The notes under the pieces are model-generated. The model worked only from the letters and a program-made list of their open reading frames with translations. It had not been told where the DNA came from and made no database searches. A stretch of DNA of 64,000 nucleotides, taken from positions 2,737,246 to 2,801,245 of the forward strand of contig OZ017770.1 of NCBI GenBank assembly GCA_963969345.1, written 5' to 3'. The stretch is from Turbatrix aceti (Eukaryota > Nematoda > Chromadorea > Rhabditida > Panagrolaimidae). This document shows positions 13,314 through 27,484 of this stretch, piece by piece. A program made the position numbers and the translations under genes. Every line of letters starts with the position of its first letter. Positions within the stretch are counted from its first letter, which is position 1.

Positions 13314-16300
13314 TTAATTGTTGGCCAATGAAGGAGATGAAAAGGTGACATCGTTGACGCCGGACATGCGCGACGACCGAATGGATGCAGTCACGTCGGA
13401 TACGAGAGACTGGACGAGTGTGGCAAACTGTATGCTGATGTCTTTGAGCTGTGTGCTGCTTTGATTGAGGGTCTGCACCGAGCCGAGGAGTGCCCACGTT
13501 CGGAGCGTATGGCTGCGGCAGAAAAGGATCAGCAGAGCGTCGACATCCATATGGTCGCAGCACCCAAATTCGGAGCCATATTGGTTTCTACAAGTGTGAC
13601 ACCGTGTCAGTTAAAGATTGCACTCAATCAAAGTGTCAAGACAGGGAGAATGAGCGTTGGATTAGATCACCGTGCGTGTGTGGGTTCCCAAACTATACGA
13701 TCACTTTCAAAGAGGTAGGTATTGTTTTCGTCGAAGATCGTATAATTAATGACAAATTGCCCAGATATCCAGCGTATTCAAAAGCCTCGACCGCAATCGG
13801 GCAATGGACGCATCATATCGGTGGTTCCCAATCAACAGGTTGTAAATCTCGACACCGTTGTTGCGCTGCACGAGTGACCCCTTGCGCATCTGCGCTGTCC
13901 ATGCTTGTCATGCATGAGGTGGGGGAGGGGTACCGTTTCCGGAGTCAATTGCATGCCGACTCTATTTTTTTGTTGTCGAGGGAAATGGTAAAATAATATT
14001 TTTCTCAAGATGCCGAGCAGCGCATCAGGCCGTTTTTACGACAGAGATACAAAGATAGAAATCTCTCAAATTCGACATGACGCACTCAAGCTATCCTATT
14101 TTTTGTCGCTTGAGCTACTGCACCGTAGCACCACTCCCAGAAACGGGGTGTGCGCGTGGGGCGTATGTGTTGGCATTGGGTCACACGTGGATAGGGTTAC
14201 CACTGGTACTTCTTGACTTATGCTAAGCATTACCCAAACATGGCAACGACACTTGAAGGCAACAAAGAGCCAAAAATGTAAGCAGGCTTCGTGCCACTTG
14301 TTGTGTTTGCCTGTCAACGGATTAAGTCTGATCGAGTAGCGGTCGAACACTTTTCGTACTAAGATTCCCGACCTCCAAAGTGTACTTACCACAAACGATT
14401 GTAAACTCCCGGTTGAGCAATGCAGGACAGAGAGGGCAAAGAAAAGACAATAATCGTAAAAACGGCCCCAAACGCGGGGCTGCTTGTTTGCATTCGACTC
14501 CCGGTCGATCCAGTTCACTCCCGTTTTTTGGCCTTCCGTTATCATAAAAAAGACAAGAATATATGCTTACTTATAAGAGACACTGTGTGGTGTGCTCACT
14601 AAGCCAACCATAAAATGCGTACAGCAATGTGGTGCTACTGCCAAAATTTACGAGCTACCTAACCTACCTGATAAGTGTGATAAGTGGTTTAGTGTCAAGA
14701 AAAGGGCTTGACCCAAGAATAAAAATAGCATGCAAGATAGGAAAAAAAGAGGGAACAAAAATACAGGAAAAACACTTACCGAAGTTGTCGAAGTGACAAA
14801 ATTGCGTTTCGGAATTGCTTGTTCGTAAGGTGAAGAATGATCGTATCTGATTGATGGTCACTGAGGGGTGCAATGGCATTGAACGAAGCTGCGGGATTGA
14901 TTCGTGATTCGGAAGCCGGCATGTCAGACATACACGCAAGAAGCTCTTTTTGGAGGCTCAAAACCGCCGGTGACAAATCGTATTCCTTAAAAATGCACAG
15001 TTGTGAATAATTCCGTTCTGGAGATGTTTTTTCGTCCGACAAACCTGCGCATTTGCAGAATCCTTGATTGCATTGATCATTTCATGCATCTTTTCAATCA
15101 TTTGCAAAAGTTGGAAGAAAAGTTTGTGTAGACAATTGAAAAGATCAATCTCCTGGTTGCCATTTGCCAGAGTACTAGTTGACGACGTTGAGCCGCCAAT
15201 CAGGACCAATTTAAGTGCGGATTTCATCGAATTCAACGCCTATAAAAATATTGTCTATCTCTTCCTCCTTTCTGTACCACTCAGGTTTTTTTATTGTCAT
15301 GTCATGGCATGACAAGCCTGCTTTAATAATCCCCGGTCATAAAAAACGATTATAAGACCAGCCAGCACCACCACCGACGGTGTTGGTGGCGGCGTAGGCT
15401 GGCATCACCAAGTAGTGTGCCTGGTAGCGGTTATACCACCACCACCGCCACCAGGAGCCAGCCAGTCAGAGGGAGTTAATCGAAGCGCCATTCTTTGGGC
15501 ATTACGACCAGTTGTTCGTGTATACGCGCAATGGTTAGGGTGACAGACAATTGCCATGACTCTCCCCCTCCCTTCCTTCTATCGGCTAGACTACCACTTT
15601 TTCTGTCACTTTTGACAACAATTCAAAAAAATAAAAGAAAGGAAAGGGATATGGTATCGCCGATGGTAAATTACTCATAATTGCTTCAAAGGCAGGAAAA
15701 GGGGAGTCAGAGTTGAGAATAACGGCGCCGTTGTAAGCGTCTCGTCATGCTGGGGTTTGTGTTTGATCGAGGGCAAAGCGGCAAGACTGTGAAAAAAGCC
15801 AGCAAGATTTAAATACTCCACAATTGCTCTAAATCTCATGTGCCATGACAACGTGAACCATCTACGCGACAAAAATGATGGAGTGTTGGCGGTGACGCGG
15901 TAATTGTGGGAGACTACCGTATTCCTAGGAGGAGACAACAAATACACCTCACTCACCCGAATACATTGTTCACGGCGTTCAAGGAAGGTTTCGTAGTGTT
16001 GGCGTAATTCGTAGACGGCAAATCGCAGAGGTTGAAGTAAATTGGTCGAGCGCAACTGCAATCAATTTTGTCAAAATCGCTTTTTTTGACAAGTTGAGGG
16101 TAAACTTACAAACTGAGCCGTCACAAAGAGAAACGGACAGTCGGAGACTTTGAGGAGCACATCAAGGGCATAGGTGAAGTAGCCGAAGGTATCGCTGACT
16201 ACAGAACCGGGACGAGGTGAGACAAAAGAGGAAATTGACGACACCGAAGTCGCTGACATCGTGACCATGTGGCTCGCGTCTCGCAAAAGACCAGAAAGTT

Positions 16301-19300
16301 GAGCGCAACATTCCTAAAAAAAATTCACTTTAACGAAAATTTCCAAAAATGTCAAAACTCACTCTAAAAAGTTGCGAAAACAATAGAATGCAATGCGCCG
16401 TCTTTTCACCGTCAGAATCCGGTGAATTAACCAGTGTGAGCCAAAGCTGCTCCACCTGGCCACTTCGATGATGACCACATTCCAAAAACATTGGAGTGCG
16501 CCGGACGTTGTAGGAAGTGGAAGTCTCCTGCATGCTGAATTCGGAGCGGCAGTTCACCGACGATGCAGATTCGATGTTCGCGAGTGCAGGATCCTCACCG
16601 ATGGGACAGGTCGTCACCGACTCGTCTACAGAAGAAGCTCCTCGGCGACTCGTCTTCGACTTGAACTCATCCAATTCCTCCAGCTCATCGTCGTCTTCTT
16701 CCTCGTCAATGTCCTCATCGTCGTCGTCGGTATTCGGACACGAAGGACAGCTATCGTCGCTTTGCTTTTCAGATTGCACTGGAGTTCGGTCGGAGATGTC
16801 GTTTGATTCACTGGCACAGCTCAGAGGCCGTTGGCTCTTCTTCAGAGTCGATCGATCGGCAGAAGTTGTCACGCCGCGACCGGTGCGTGATCTAAGTCGC
16901 ACAGTGCTGTCCAGATTGGTCGCTTCATCGAGATCGTCGTCATCCTCGTCGCCATTTGGATTGATGAAGTCATTGCCCATGTTGCTGTTGCCTTCGCCGG
17001 GGATGCATCGAGGCGGCCGGATAGTTGACAGCCAGTTAAAACCAGATTCCGTCGATTCGCTGATTGAGTCGTGCTCGGCTTCGAGGAAATCAAATTCTTT
17101 AAAGACCCGTGGAAACGAGTCTGTATTGATGGACGGCTCGTTGCCAGGAGCCATGCTGGATCCCGACATAGCTTCGAGGTCGTCGAGATGCGAAATGCGT
17201 TCGCTTGAGCTGTACGCAGAGTTGCTGGCTGCTCCGAGTGTTCCACATCCATTAGCTGGAAATCCACTTCCGCCGCCATCTTGATGAAGCTCGGTATTCG
17301 ATTGCGAAAACATAAACTAAAAATGTGGTGGTGAATAAGTTTTGTCTGTATACAAATCCCATCCGGTAATCCAAACTGAGCAATTTGCAATTTTTGTACT
17401 CTACCAAAAAATTGTTTGCCAGCTTGTAAAATTCCAAAAAAAACATCCACTTACCGACGCACTGTTCGGTGGCTCGACATGAACACCCGAGGCGGTAAGA
17501 AGTCCGATAAGTCTTTCCCGAACTTTGGATTGCACCGCGTTGGTCTGCCGCCGAAGCGAATCGGCATTGCTTGATCCCGAGGGTGCAAGTGCTTGCGCTG
17601 ATTGCTCCAAAGTTGCCTGTTGGTTTCCAGGTGCTGATCCAGGTGCGGGTGTTCCAGTGGTGCTTGCTGACGTATACTTCCTCGGTGTCAGCGGGCTAAC
17701 GACACTTGCGGCGTTTATTGCCGTGCTTACATAAAGCTCGAATTGCGGATAGCGCTTGTCCGATGGATTCTAAACATTTGTACATTTTAAGACCACTTTA
17801 AGGTCGTATAAATTATCCCTAAAGAAAACACCGATCGGCTTGGGGTGTTACAAAGAGAGAAAGGAGAAGAAGCCGCATCTTAATAACATGTGTTTACAAT
17901 TATGTTCTTTCCTTTGAATGCCACCAGTTAACTGCTCGTCGATTAAACAAGTGCTTCCGACGATCAAATTTCAAATAAGCCGTCGCGAGCGAGTACAAAA
18001 ATGTTTTAAAAGCACATTTGAGTGGTGAAGCAAATTGCCGCGCACATCTTTTCTTTGCTCTCTACCGGTCACAGCTGTCGCCGTATTGTGTCATCGCTTC
18101 ACCCACCATATTTATGGTATTAATCAACCCGGACAAGTGGTCTTCTTGTCCGCATGCCGTCTTGCTTGATTCGGTCTTGCGACAACAATAAAAAATCTAT
18201 TGCATGAAAACGTTTGCGGCATACAGGAAGCGTGTGCTAATCTCTTAAATACCCGTTACGCGGCAAAACACCTTTGTGAGAGCACAAAAGACGCGTGCAT
18301 TCAGGTGAAGGTGATAGAGTTTGCGTTCCACACACCTCAGTGACCGTTGCTGAACAAACACTTGTTGCCGAAAAACTCTCCGGGGTGCCTAAGGAACAAG
18401 TCAAGCCGTCAAGTCGGATTACCTTCACCACCTTGAACAAGCTTCTCGTCAGGTTACCTGCAGTGCGAGCAGACACCTATCTGAGTAAAGTCAAAAAAAG
18501 AGACAGAGTTACCATTCTCAGGGACTGTCTAAGCAAACTCACAGGTTAAAGCGCCAAAACAAGTTTCAAGTGACATGAAAATTGCAATTTCAAAAAAAAG
18601 TGTGCAAATCAAAAATATTTCTATTGACAGGTAACAACGCTCGAAGACCAACAATGGTCCCAAAAACTGTGAATTTAAAGTGACAGATGGCACGCTTATC
18701 AGATCTATGTTTTCTTTTGCAATTTCTAGCGTCTTGTATCAAACAGACAACAGCTGGCAACAGCCAAGCATCATAACCTTGTCGGCGACCCTCACGCGCT
18801 CACAATTTTCACAATTTGAGGGACCCAGTGAAAAAAATAATAAAAAAATACCTCGGTGTTTGTAACTTGATTAACGCTGATCGTATTCCACTTGTCCACA
18901 ACTGTTCGAATAGCTCTCGTGGCTTCTTTGAAGTTCGGCGTCTGCAGGTGTCGTGAAACTATTCGAATCACCTGAAAACAAGCGCATTGAGTTCAATCAG
19001 ATATAATTGTTTGTCTCGGCGCCTATCTGACGCGGTGAGCGACCTTTAGTGAATATAAAACCTTTCCGGGAACGTTTTTCCATCCAAAAAAACAACCATA
19101 AAATAGCTGGTGTCAAGAATACCGTACTTACAACCGAAAAACAACTGTGTCAATGTTTTATGATTGATACAAACCTGTGCGTTTATAGGAACCGGTGAAG
19201 CGTCGCTCAAATCTCCATGCAGGAAGACCAGATTGATGACGTGAAGCAAATAGAGATGCCAAGTTGGAGTGCATTTTTCGAGCATCTGAAACCAATTTTA

Positions 19301-22300
19301 TATGCCATGTTTGTTTTTTTTTCATGTGATTACGGTCATCCGTGCTACTTTAGCATTTTTTCTGTCTCCTTGTCATGGTTTGAAAAATCTCAAAAATGGG
19401 AAAAAACCATCAAATTGCCTTAATATATCATGTCGAAAATGCCAAAGCTGTTGCCGTCGTCTCTTTACAGAGTCTGACACCATGTGTACGATTATTGAAC
19501 CGATTTTATGACATCTACAATGCGCGCGTCGGGAGGGAAGAGAGTCGGCGCATAGTTCATGATGAAGAGTGACAAAAGAACAGCAGCACCAAGTAATAGA
19601 GCCGTGCCATGACTCTCCCTCACCGTTCATGGATTGTAAAAAAATGGCGCAAATTTATAAAAGCTACCGCTAGTGTTTTAGCGAGATTACGGTACGGCAT
19701 AAATTAATAAATGCACGCCGATGACAGGGATGCGACAAGAAATGACACAAACCTCAGAAAGCAGGACTGCGAGATGCAAGCAGTTGGGTTTGACGGCGTC
19801 CAGGAGATAATTGATGACGCACTTTGTCCACTGGAAACGATCTCGCGGAAATGTACGGTCCTGGTACTGAATCATCATCTGAAAAAAAATTATTAATTAA
19901 GTCAGAAAATGGAAACAAACGAGGGTGATAGATGGCTGGCAAATAAATGAGGCAAAACGAACCGTCAAAAGATAGCTAAAGGGATGATCGCCGACGCCAG
20001 CCTCGTTGGCGGCAGTGTCACCAGCGCCGGTAGTTTCGGTTAGCCGTTCCTTACAGTACTCGCTGATAGTCTGAGCTGCGGCAAGACAAGTCGGCGTGAG
20101 GTTGTCGAAACCGGTGATAAGGTACGGCAGCATGGCAGTCACAATCAAGCCAAAAGCATTCGAAGGCGAAGAAGCAATGACCGGTTCGTTGAGCAGAGGA
20201 ATCATTTTCACCAGAAGCGAAATCGCAATCTCAAAGCCATTTGAGTAGAGCACACCTCGTGAAACGAGTCCGACCAGACCGTTGAAGCCGATCCAGTCCA
20301 GCTGCTTGATGGTCTTCTCCATCCTACGAAGGCACTCCACTTTAATATCGCCCATGACGTCGAAGATCCGGTCAACCAGATTCAGAGCCAGGAGGTACTC
20401 GTTGTCAACGTGCGACTCCAGCATGGCCACACTAATCGTCAGAAGCTGCGTTATAGCTTTAATGCCGTCTTCGTTAGTCAGCAAAACGTCGCCTTTGAGA
20501 GTCGTCGCACTTTTCGATCTGTTCAGCGGAGTTGTGGGACTCCAAGTGCTGTGGAGCTCGTTTTCGATCAGCATGGAATGCCTCGCGTCTTTTTTGCTTC
20601 CAGGAGACGTCGAGTTGTTTGACGGAGAAGTTTTCAGCGGTGAAATTGCAGCAATGGCTTTTGAACCATCAGTTGTGGTTGTGAGAAGCTGCGGAGAAGT
20701 ACCATCTCCTCGACTTGACAGATAAGCTGGCGTGTAGCTGACCGATCTGTTGTGACCAGTGGGCGAAGCTGGTGACGTCAAAACGATGGGTTCAGTATCG
20801 ATGACAACACTCCGGACACACGGCATGAGAGTGTGCAGGCATAGCATCATATTCGTGATGTAGCACTGAGGATCTTCGTTGAAGTCGCCAACCAGTTCTG
20901 CCAGCCGGGCAAGCATCTTGTCGATCCAGGGTGTTGGATTCTGGTCCAGTGCCGATGCAACCTGAAAAGATCGGCCGGCAATGTGGCAATTGTTGATCGA
21001 CAAGGCAATTCGCATGGTCTCGGCCATCCATAGAGGAGCCAGGTTGGGCAAGACGTCGATCAGGTACTGCAGAAGGTGGCCCACAAAGGCCTGCAGATGC
21101 TCAGAGCTCTCTGTTCGCCAGGATCGTGGTAAGATGTCATCGTTGGTCCATAACGGTTTGTCCATACTGAAAAACCACAAATAAATATTTTCCACAGATA
21201 AATCAAAACTCACCGTTCAGAAAGGCAGAAAACAAAGGCCTGGAGCAATTCAACAGAAGTTGTGAACACGCATTTGGGGTTGAAGAGCATCTTTCGGTAT
21301 TCCGCGTGCTGTGCAACAGAAAACAGTGCACTTTCATTGCGCTGGGTAAGAGTGGCTTCGTTGCTGCAATTATAAAAAATACTGACGTCGTCGTTTGTAC
21401 CGCTATATTTTTCCAGCATTTCTTGGTGCTCCAGTTCGATCTGAAAGCGTCCAAAAAGTTTTTAACAAATCAAAAAGCTCATAAAAACTAACCATATTAT
21501 TGAGATAAATGCTAGCAACTTGTCCAGGTTGCGCATCTTCTGGCGCGTAGAGCATGCAGATGTTGATGAGTGCCTTTCTGGCATGTCGACAGACAATAGA
21601 CCTCGTAGCATCCAGACAGAGCACGCAGACGTGCAGAATGGATACCAGATGACTGTTCCAATTCACGCTGAATTCCTTGTCCGCACTGATGAGATCGCTG
21701 AGCAGAAACAGGGCAAGATTGCTCTTCGTAAACGACACCACATTCTGATTCGGCGCAAACACTTGCTTCAAATCCGCGTAGAATCCTCCGTAGGCAGGCA
21801 TCGGCAATTGTTTTGGCGTGTTCAATGATTGGTTCAGTTCATGCAGAGTGTCATCGTTCGTGGAAGGCTTCTCGTCAGCGGATTCAAACGGCAGAACGTT
21901 TTCATCTGTTTCTTCGGCCTCATCGTTTTCGGTGTCAAGCCATCGGTAGTAAGGAGGAATTTCGTGCTTGACAAGAGTCAGTTTGAAATGATCAGTCAGC
22001 TGAGGCAGGCTTGTAACCAGGAGTTTGATGAAGCGCTCACCACAAGCATCCAGCAAGTACTTAGCAATGCGTTTGGCGACGGGAATGACGCTATCGGGTG
22101 CAAGACACATCGTAACAAAAAGATAATGCGTGACGATAGGCAGATTTGAAGGGTATGAAGTCACAAGCGTTTGCCAAAGTCGGAAAACATCCGTTTTGTG
22201 ATCTGCCGGCCAACGGATGGTGACGTAAAGCATGTTGTTGAGGATAAGTTGCGTGGCTTCCTCGTTTCCGTAGCCTCGCTCACCCAGATCAGTGTCATAC

Positions 22301-25300
22301 TGGTCCGTGATGTCGCAATGCGTGTCGACAAGCTCAATATTCTTGATCCAGTAGGCCAGGCAGTTGATAATGGACGCCTGCATGTCGCTACGAGCAGTTT
22401 TCAGTCGACTGAAGAGATCTGAGATGATCGACATCGTCAGCGATGGATATTCCTGTGCAAATTGTTCGCAGATAAACTGTTGCACTGTTGGAAAGAGTCT
22501 TGGCATGCCGGATGGCTTCACGACTAATTTTTGGACAGATTGACAGCCAGCGGTTAGAGTGCTGTTGATGGAGTCATTGATGTTTTGCAGAAATCCACAG
22601 GTGTCGTCCAAGAATTGCCGTCTAAGGATTTGGATCACAAAGCTTGCAGCTTCGCGGATTGAAGAATCGCTGTCGGATGCGTATACTTGGCAAAGACTCA
22701 AGATAGAAATGAAATCGCACGGATATTCGCTAAAAAATTGCTTTATGGCAAAAATAATTGGAAAGAAAAACATACCGCTTGCTAAAAAGCACAACCAGCG
22801 ATTTGAAATACCGATGACCAACTCTGAGTGATTGAGTGTAACATTGGTTGATCACAAATTCAAACAAATTGTTATTCTGATCGTTCAGATGAAGTACAGT
22901 GGCGAGCATGTCTTCACAGATGTTTTGAACCTGAAGAATAACAATGTATCATGAAGAAATAAAAAGCATGTTATGTGTTTTGAAAAAAAATTAATACAAC
23001 CCCATTGCGATCGGCTTGAAGCTGATAATGCGATACTTATTTGCGAATTGATAAACAAAATCGTTTTCATGCAAAAAAAATAGCGGCAAAAAAAGTTGGA
23101 ACTCGACGCGAAATAAAAACCCCGCCATTTTTAAAATTCGCAGTTACCGTTTGGCTAGATGAGCAAAAGATCATGTCAATCCAGCGGGTAAGTTGTGATT
23201 CGTCCTGAGAAGCGGCAATATCAATGGTCGGCCCACAGCACAACATTGCGCACAGAGCGTGCATGGCGCGCAGTTCAACGTAAGTTCCGATGTCACGAAG
23301 TTGTCTGAAACATCGTAATCCTAATTCTCTGCTAAGGAAAGCAAGCTCTTACTTTCGATCCGCATTCGAGATAGCACCACTGCACCAGGAAAAGAACATG
23401 AAAATGAATTCCCGTTTTTTGTCCATCGGCAGCAAATTCTTTCTTCTGTCCACTGAAAAAGCCAAAACGAATAAATTCTTGAAAAAAAAGAAAAGTTATC
23501 ACATACGAGGAACGCTGTTGACCATGAGCGTGATGGTTTTGGCAAAATGCAGCCGAAGACTCGTGATTGTGCCGATATCTCGGTCCGCATCTGACTCCAC
23601 ACTGGTTCGGATAGCAGAAATCAAATCCAGCAACACACGAGACAACTGACCGGTATGCAGGTCAACGAGAGTGCTTGCTTCGAGAACGCCTCGCATCATG
23701 CCGACTTCGATGACGCGAATGACTTGAAGGCGAAGAAGATCACGCCGTTTGCGTCGACGGACGTTGCTTTCGTTCTTGCGGTCTTGAACCTCTCGCAGGA
23801 TGCCATTGCTGTTCAGTTCATCCAGCAGCAGACTGAAAAAATACCAGCCATCCATCAAAGAATTCCGACGGGTTGATGTTAAAGATTAACTCACTCAAAG
23901 CACCGCGGATTGGTCGACCCTATGCCAAGCACGATGCTGTCACGCATATCACGCGTCTGCTCCCAGCGAAGCACATTAGCCAATTTCTGGAAAAGCTGGG
24001 TGCAGCTGATGGAAGACGACAGAAATGATGTTCGAAGAGACGCCGTCAGGCTTCGAACTGAGTCGATGCTATCCACGCTGAAATGAACCAAAAATTAACA
24101 AATGTGAAAATGTCGGGACAACGAACGCTCCATTCGGCGAAAAGCTGCGAGTCAAGGCGTTGTTGGATGCTGCCGGCGGCTGTGTCAGGGCACATGTCAT
24201 GACGAGATACTTTTGCCAGAGCGACAAGTAACTGCCCTGATCCAGTGATTCGCCACACAAAGTTGAAGCCGTCGCTTTGCTTCGACTGCTGCGCAGCAAA
24301 GAAGCTCGGTTTTCGTTTTGGGGATTGCTTAAATGGGATATTGATAAGCCCTAATCCCAATTCCGAAAAAAAACATACTTTGGATCGACAAATTGATTGC
24401 ACGAATTCAGACGATTGTACAGCACCGGCCAGGCAAACCCGACACAAGTTGGGCATTGCAGAGGCAAAAATTTGTACTCGCAGTAACCTGACAACGCGCA
24501 TGCCCAGGTGTCCCAGTGCATGTACTCATTGCCTTTGTCGCTGTTAACCAAGTTGACGTCGGAATCAATTGTGCAGATCTTGTCGCAGGCAGATGAAAAG
24601 TCTTGATTCCATCCTTGCTGAAAAAAAACCCCACTGAATCCTTCACTATTAAAAAACATCAGAAACATACCCTTTCAGACAACGGCACATGTTCGATGTA
24701 CTTGTGAAGCACATAAGGCGTAGCTTCGTCCAAAACTGTCAGCAGAGGCTTATCATGAAGCTAAAATTCGCCAATAACATACGTCAACAAAAAAAATAAA
24801 TTCACATTGTTTTCCATAATGAGAAACAAGAATTTGACTTCTCGCATCAGCGATATCGCCATTTTCTTGGTCTGAGACCTCGTCTGACAGAGCAAAGACA
24901 GTGCAAAGCCTTCGACATTGTGAAGTGCAATGGCCGCCGAGTTGTTCATCAACGGACTAAAGTGCTTCTGAACAGCCGGAGTTCCTCCATCTGAGTGATG
25001 CCCCAGGTGCTTAACATTGGAAGAAGGCACTGCAGACGTGACCACGACGCCGGCCGAGTTGCTAACAACATTTGCGCCTTTTACTGGGGTGACACACGCG
25101 TTGTTTTCCTTCTCTTTCTTTTTCTCCTGTTGAATTGCAGATTTCCAGAAACAAAGCAACTGAAGGAGAAACCGAACACTTGATTCCAGCAAAACTGGGA
25201 ATGTATCAGGAATCGACGTTGCGACAAAGTTGATGTAGGTGTGGATGATGTCTTCCCGCCAATCAGGGCACTCAGAAATCAGGTTCTGCAGCGTAAGGTA

Positions 25301-27453
25301 CACCGTTTGCCTCAGTTCTTCGTCAATGTGCACAGTCATGCGAATGAGAAGTTCGCTAAGGTCGTGATGGGGCATCGGCTCAGGAAGCAATCGCGGAATG
25401 GCAGCGATGCACGTTCGGAATAAATCCAATTTCGGTTTCATATCGCTGCCGATCAAATCCTCCGGTTCTTTGCCCTTGGTCTGTGATGACGTCAACATGA
25501 GGCATTTTCCGACTTGAACGTCGAGTGTGCGGAGTATGGAGTCAAAAGCCTTGCGACAGGGCAGGTAGTACTGCTCCAAGCCGATGGATCGCGCGATGTC
25601 GGCTGTCAGAGGGCGGGTAAGGTAAGTCTTTCGGATGCGCATGATAGTGCCACTTGCAACTGGAGCAAGATTTCTGGGCATTCCTGGGGGTCCTTCTTTC
25701 TGCTGCAATCCATCGGCAATGACCATCAAGGCTCGAATTCCAATATTCATGCGTTCGGCGTAAATGTTAATAGTGCCGCTACGAGAAGGTCGATTACAGC
25801 CCAAGAGTTCGAAAATAATTTCTTTAAATGCAAAATCAAGTTTTTGTTGGGCAATAAAATGGATAATTTTGACAAAAATGTTCAGTGGAGCATCACGGGG
25901 AACGACATTTCTGCTACCGCGAGGAAAAATACTGTTGCAAATGCTCTCAAGCCGAGAACGGGTCGCTGTGTTGCCTTCGCAGTTGTTTCGAATAATGTAC
26001 ACCCAGAGGAGACGATAGAGCGATTCCAGCGCCACTCTCGACACCTTTGGATCCCTGTTTTTTAGATTGCTGAGTGTCGTGTTGAGAAAATGAACCCAGT
26101 TGCTCAGGAAAAATTTGCTCTGACTTATGCACAGCAAGCACGTCAGCAACGGGTACGCCGCCATCTTGTGCTGCTTTTTGTTCACCAAATCATAGGTCGG
26201 GGCGTAGAGTTTTTCAACGAAGGATATGAGAGCCGGGATGTTTGCTTCCGTCTTGATTTGAGCAGCAACGGGAAGCAGGATCTCGACGAGAAGACCGACA
26301 ATGGCGTGCTTCAGGTCCTTTTGCTTCAAATCAACTTCTAGGTAGTAAGAAGCAAGCTCGTCGAGGAATCCCACGCCTTGCTCGACATCGCTGACTTGGG
26401 TCGTCTGAAAGTATAATTTACAATTATTCAAAAAAAACATTTGAGAGATCCAAACCTTGATCCGATAAAATTTCATAGCCATAAGAAGAGAAATAATATT
26501 TAAAACAGTCGAATTGACGATTGGTGTCTCTTTTCTCAGCTCATTGAGAAGAGAAAAAAACGTCTTTTGAACAAGCTTTGCATGACTCTGCGACAGAACA
26601 CCTATGACTTCGGCAAAGGTTTCGGCAACGATTAATCCATTGTTAAAGTTGATGCCAAAAGCAGACCTGGAACCTCTGAACGTTCAGTGCCAGTTCAAAC
26701 AGTGCTGCGAATAAAATAACACAACTTACGGATCCTTGTTACGGTTAGATATTTGACTGAATGACAAGTGAAGAATATAGTTAACATATTGCTCGCAAAC
26801 GGTTGGATGAAAGCTTATTTGAGGGAGAAGTTCGATACATACAATGCAAAATAGATAGTTAACGGTGAGTATGGCTTTTTGTCCGCGTTCCTTGTTATCA
26901 CTAAAATAAATTTAAAGAATTATATCATAAAATCTGTGGTCCGACAAACCCACTATTCTGCTGGCGGAGGACAATCTGTTCATCGTACCACTTGATCAGG
27001 GCTTGAAGCACGGATGGGAGACAGAATTCAGACACGTTGTTGAGACTTCGTAATAAGTTATCCAGATACGGGTCATCGCATCTGCGTAGTGATTTGTTTA
27101 ATAACTTGTCCTGAACAAAATAATAATTTTTTTATTCGACAAAAAATATTTTTTAAGCGCTTACAAGTGGTTCTTCGTTGACCACAAAGTGAATCTTTTT
27201 TTCAAACATTGTGAAGAGTTCAACGAGAAGGTTTTGAACGGTGAATTTTGCAGGAAGTGTCGAAAAATCAATCGACATGTTGCCGACAACTTTGAGTGCT
27301 CCCCATGGCAATTCTGCTGCCACAACGCTAAAAAAATGGAAGTGATATAAAATCCATTCAGACGACGACTCACGCTTCGTTATTCTGCAGCTTACAGGAT
27401 CCAGGATCACTTCGACGCCGTGCAAGTTCGTTACCCACTTTTCGGTTGGCCAT
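13314..27453 (-). CDS. fry: Furry (Fry/SAX-2), giant HEAT/armadillo-like scaffold of the NDR kinase pathway
   Basis: 27 coding exons give 9069 nt, 3022 aa (vertebrate FRY is about 3010 aa). In - strand order: 27453-27374, 27327-27165, 27110-26950, 26900-26730, 26675-26456, 26404-24806, 24760-24671, 24617-24379, 24327-24100, 24077-23895, 23832-23507, 23452-23353, 23304-23148, 22930-22776, 22729-21493, 21440-21214, 21166-19963, 19878-19753, 19285-19175, 18971-18852, 17769-17455, 17316-16363, 16313-16110, 16055-15957, 15239-15045, 14985-14780, 13512-13314. All phases agree. Diagnostic blocks are SEFCLPSVLQALIKWY, ETFAEVIGVLSQSH, VALESLYRLLWVYIIRNNCE, RGSRNVVPRDAPLNIFVKI, RRKRRDLLRLQVIRV and PRVFKEFDFLEAEHDS. 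Known role: scaffold or activator of NDR kinases in dendrite, neurite and cell-shape control. Exon 22 carries a very acidic, serine-rich stretch typical of the C-terminal half. A TTTTTTCAG acceptor at 27485, 32 nt before the ATG, suggests trans-splicing or a 5' UTR intron. Confidence 0.95.
15294..15465. repeat. CCA/TGG-rich inverted repeats in furry intron 24
   Basis: Inside the 717-bp intron between furry exons 24 and 25. A CCACCACC block (15367-15374) faces a GGTGTTGGTGGCGGC block (15379-15393) and then a second CCACCACCGCCACC block (about 15437-15452), so alternative stems are possible. A smaller palindrome TGTCATG...CATGACA lies just upstream (about 15298-15313). Confidence 0.45.
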
Positions 27454-27484
27454 ATTTACATTTGGTTAGGGAGTTATTAAACGC

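Noticed and set aside
14985..15044. Alternative acceptor CTCCAG at about 15018 for furry exon 26
   Set aside because: It would make a 27-nt intron and shift the frame into a stop; the TTTTTAAG acceptor at 14986 keeps frame and phase.
16517..17284. 255-codon open frame on the + strand rich in serine
   Set aside because: It is the complement of the acidic/serine-rich furry exon 22 (17316-16363); the serine runs are the reverse reading of Asp/Glu codons.
20282..20725. 147-codon + strand frame
   Set aside because: Shadow of furry exon 17 on the opposite strand, no motif or start.
25514..26065. 183-codon + strand frame
   Set aside because: Shadow of the 533-codon furry exon 6.
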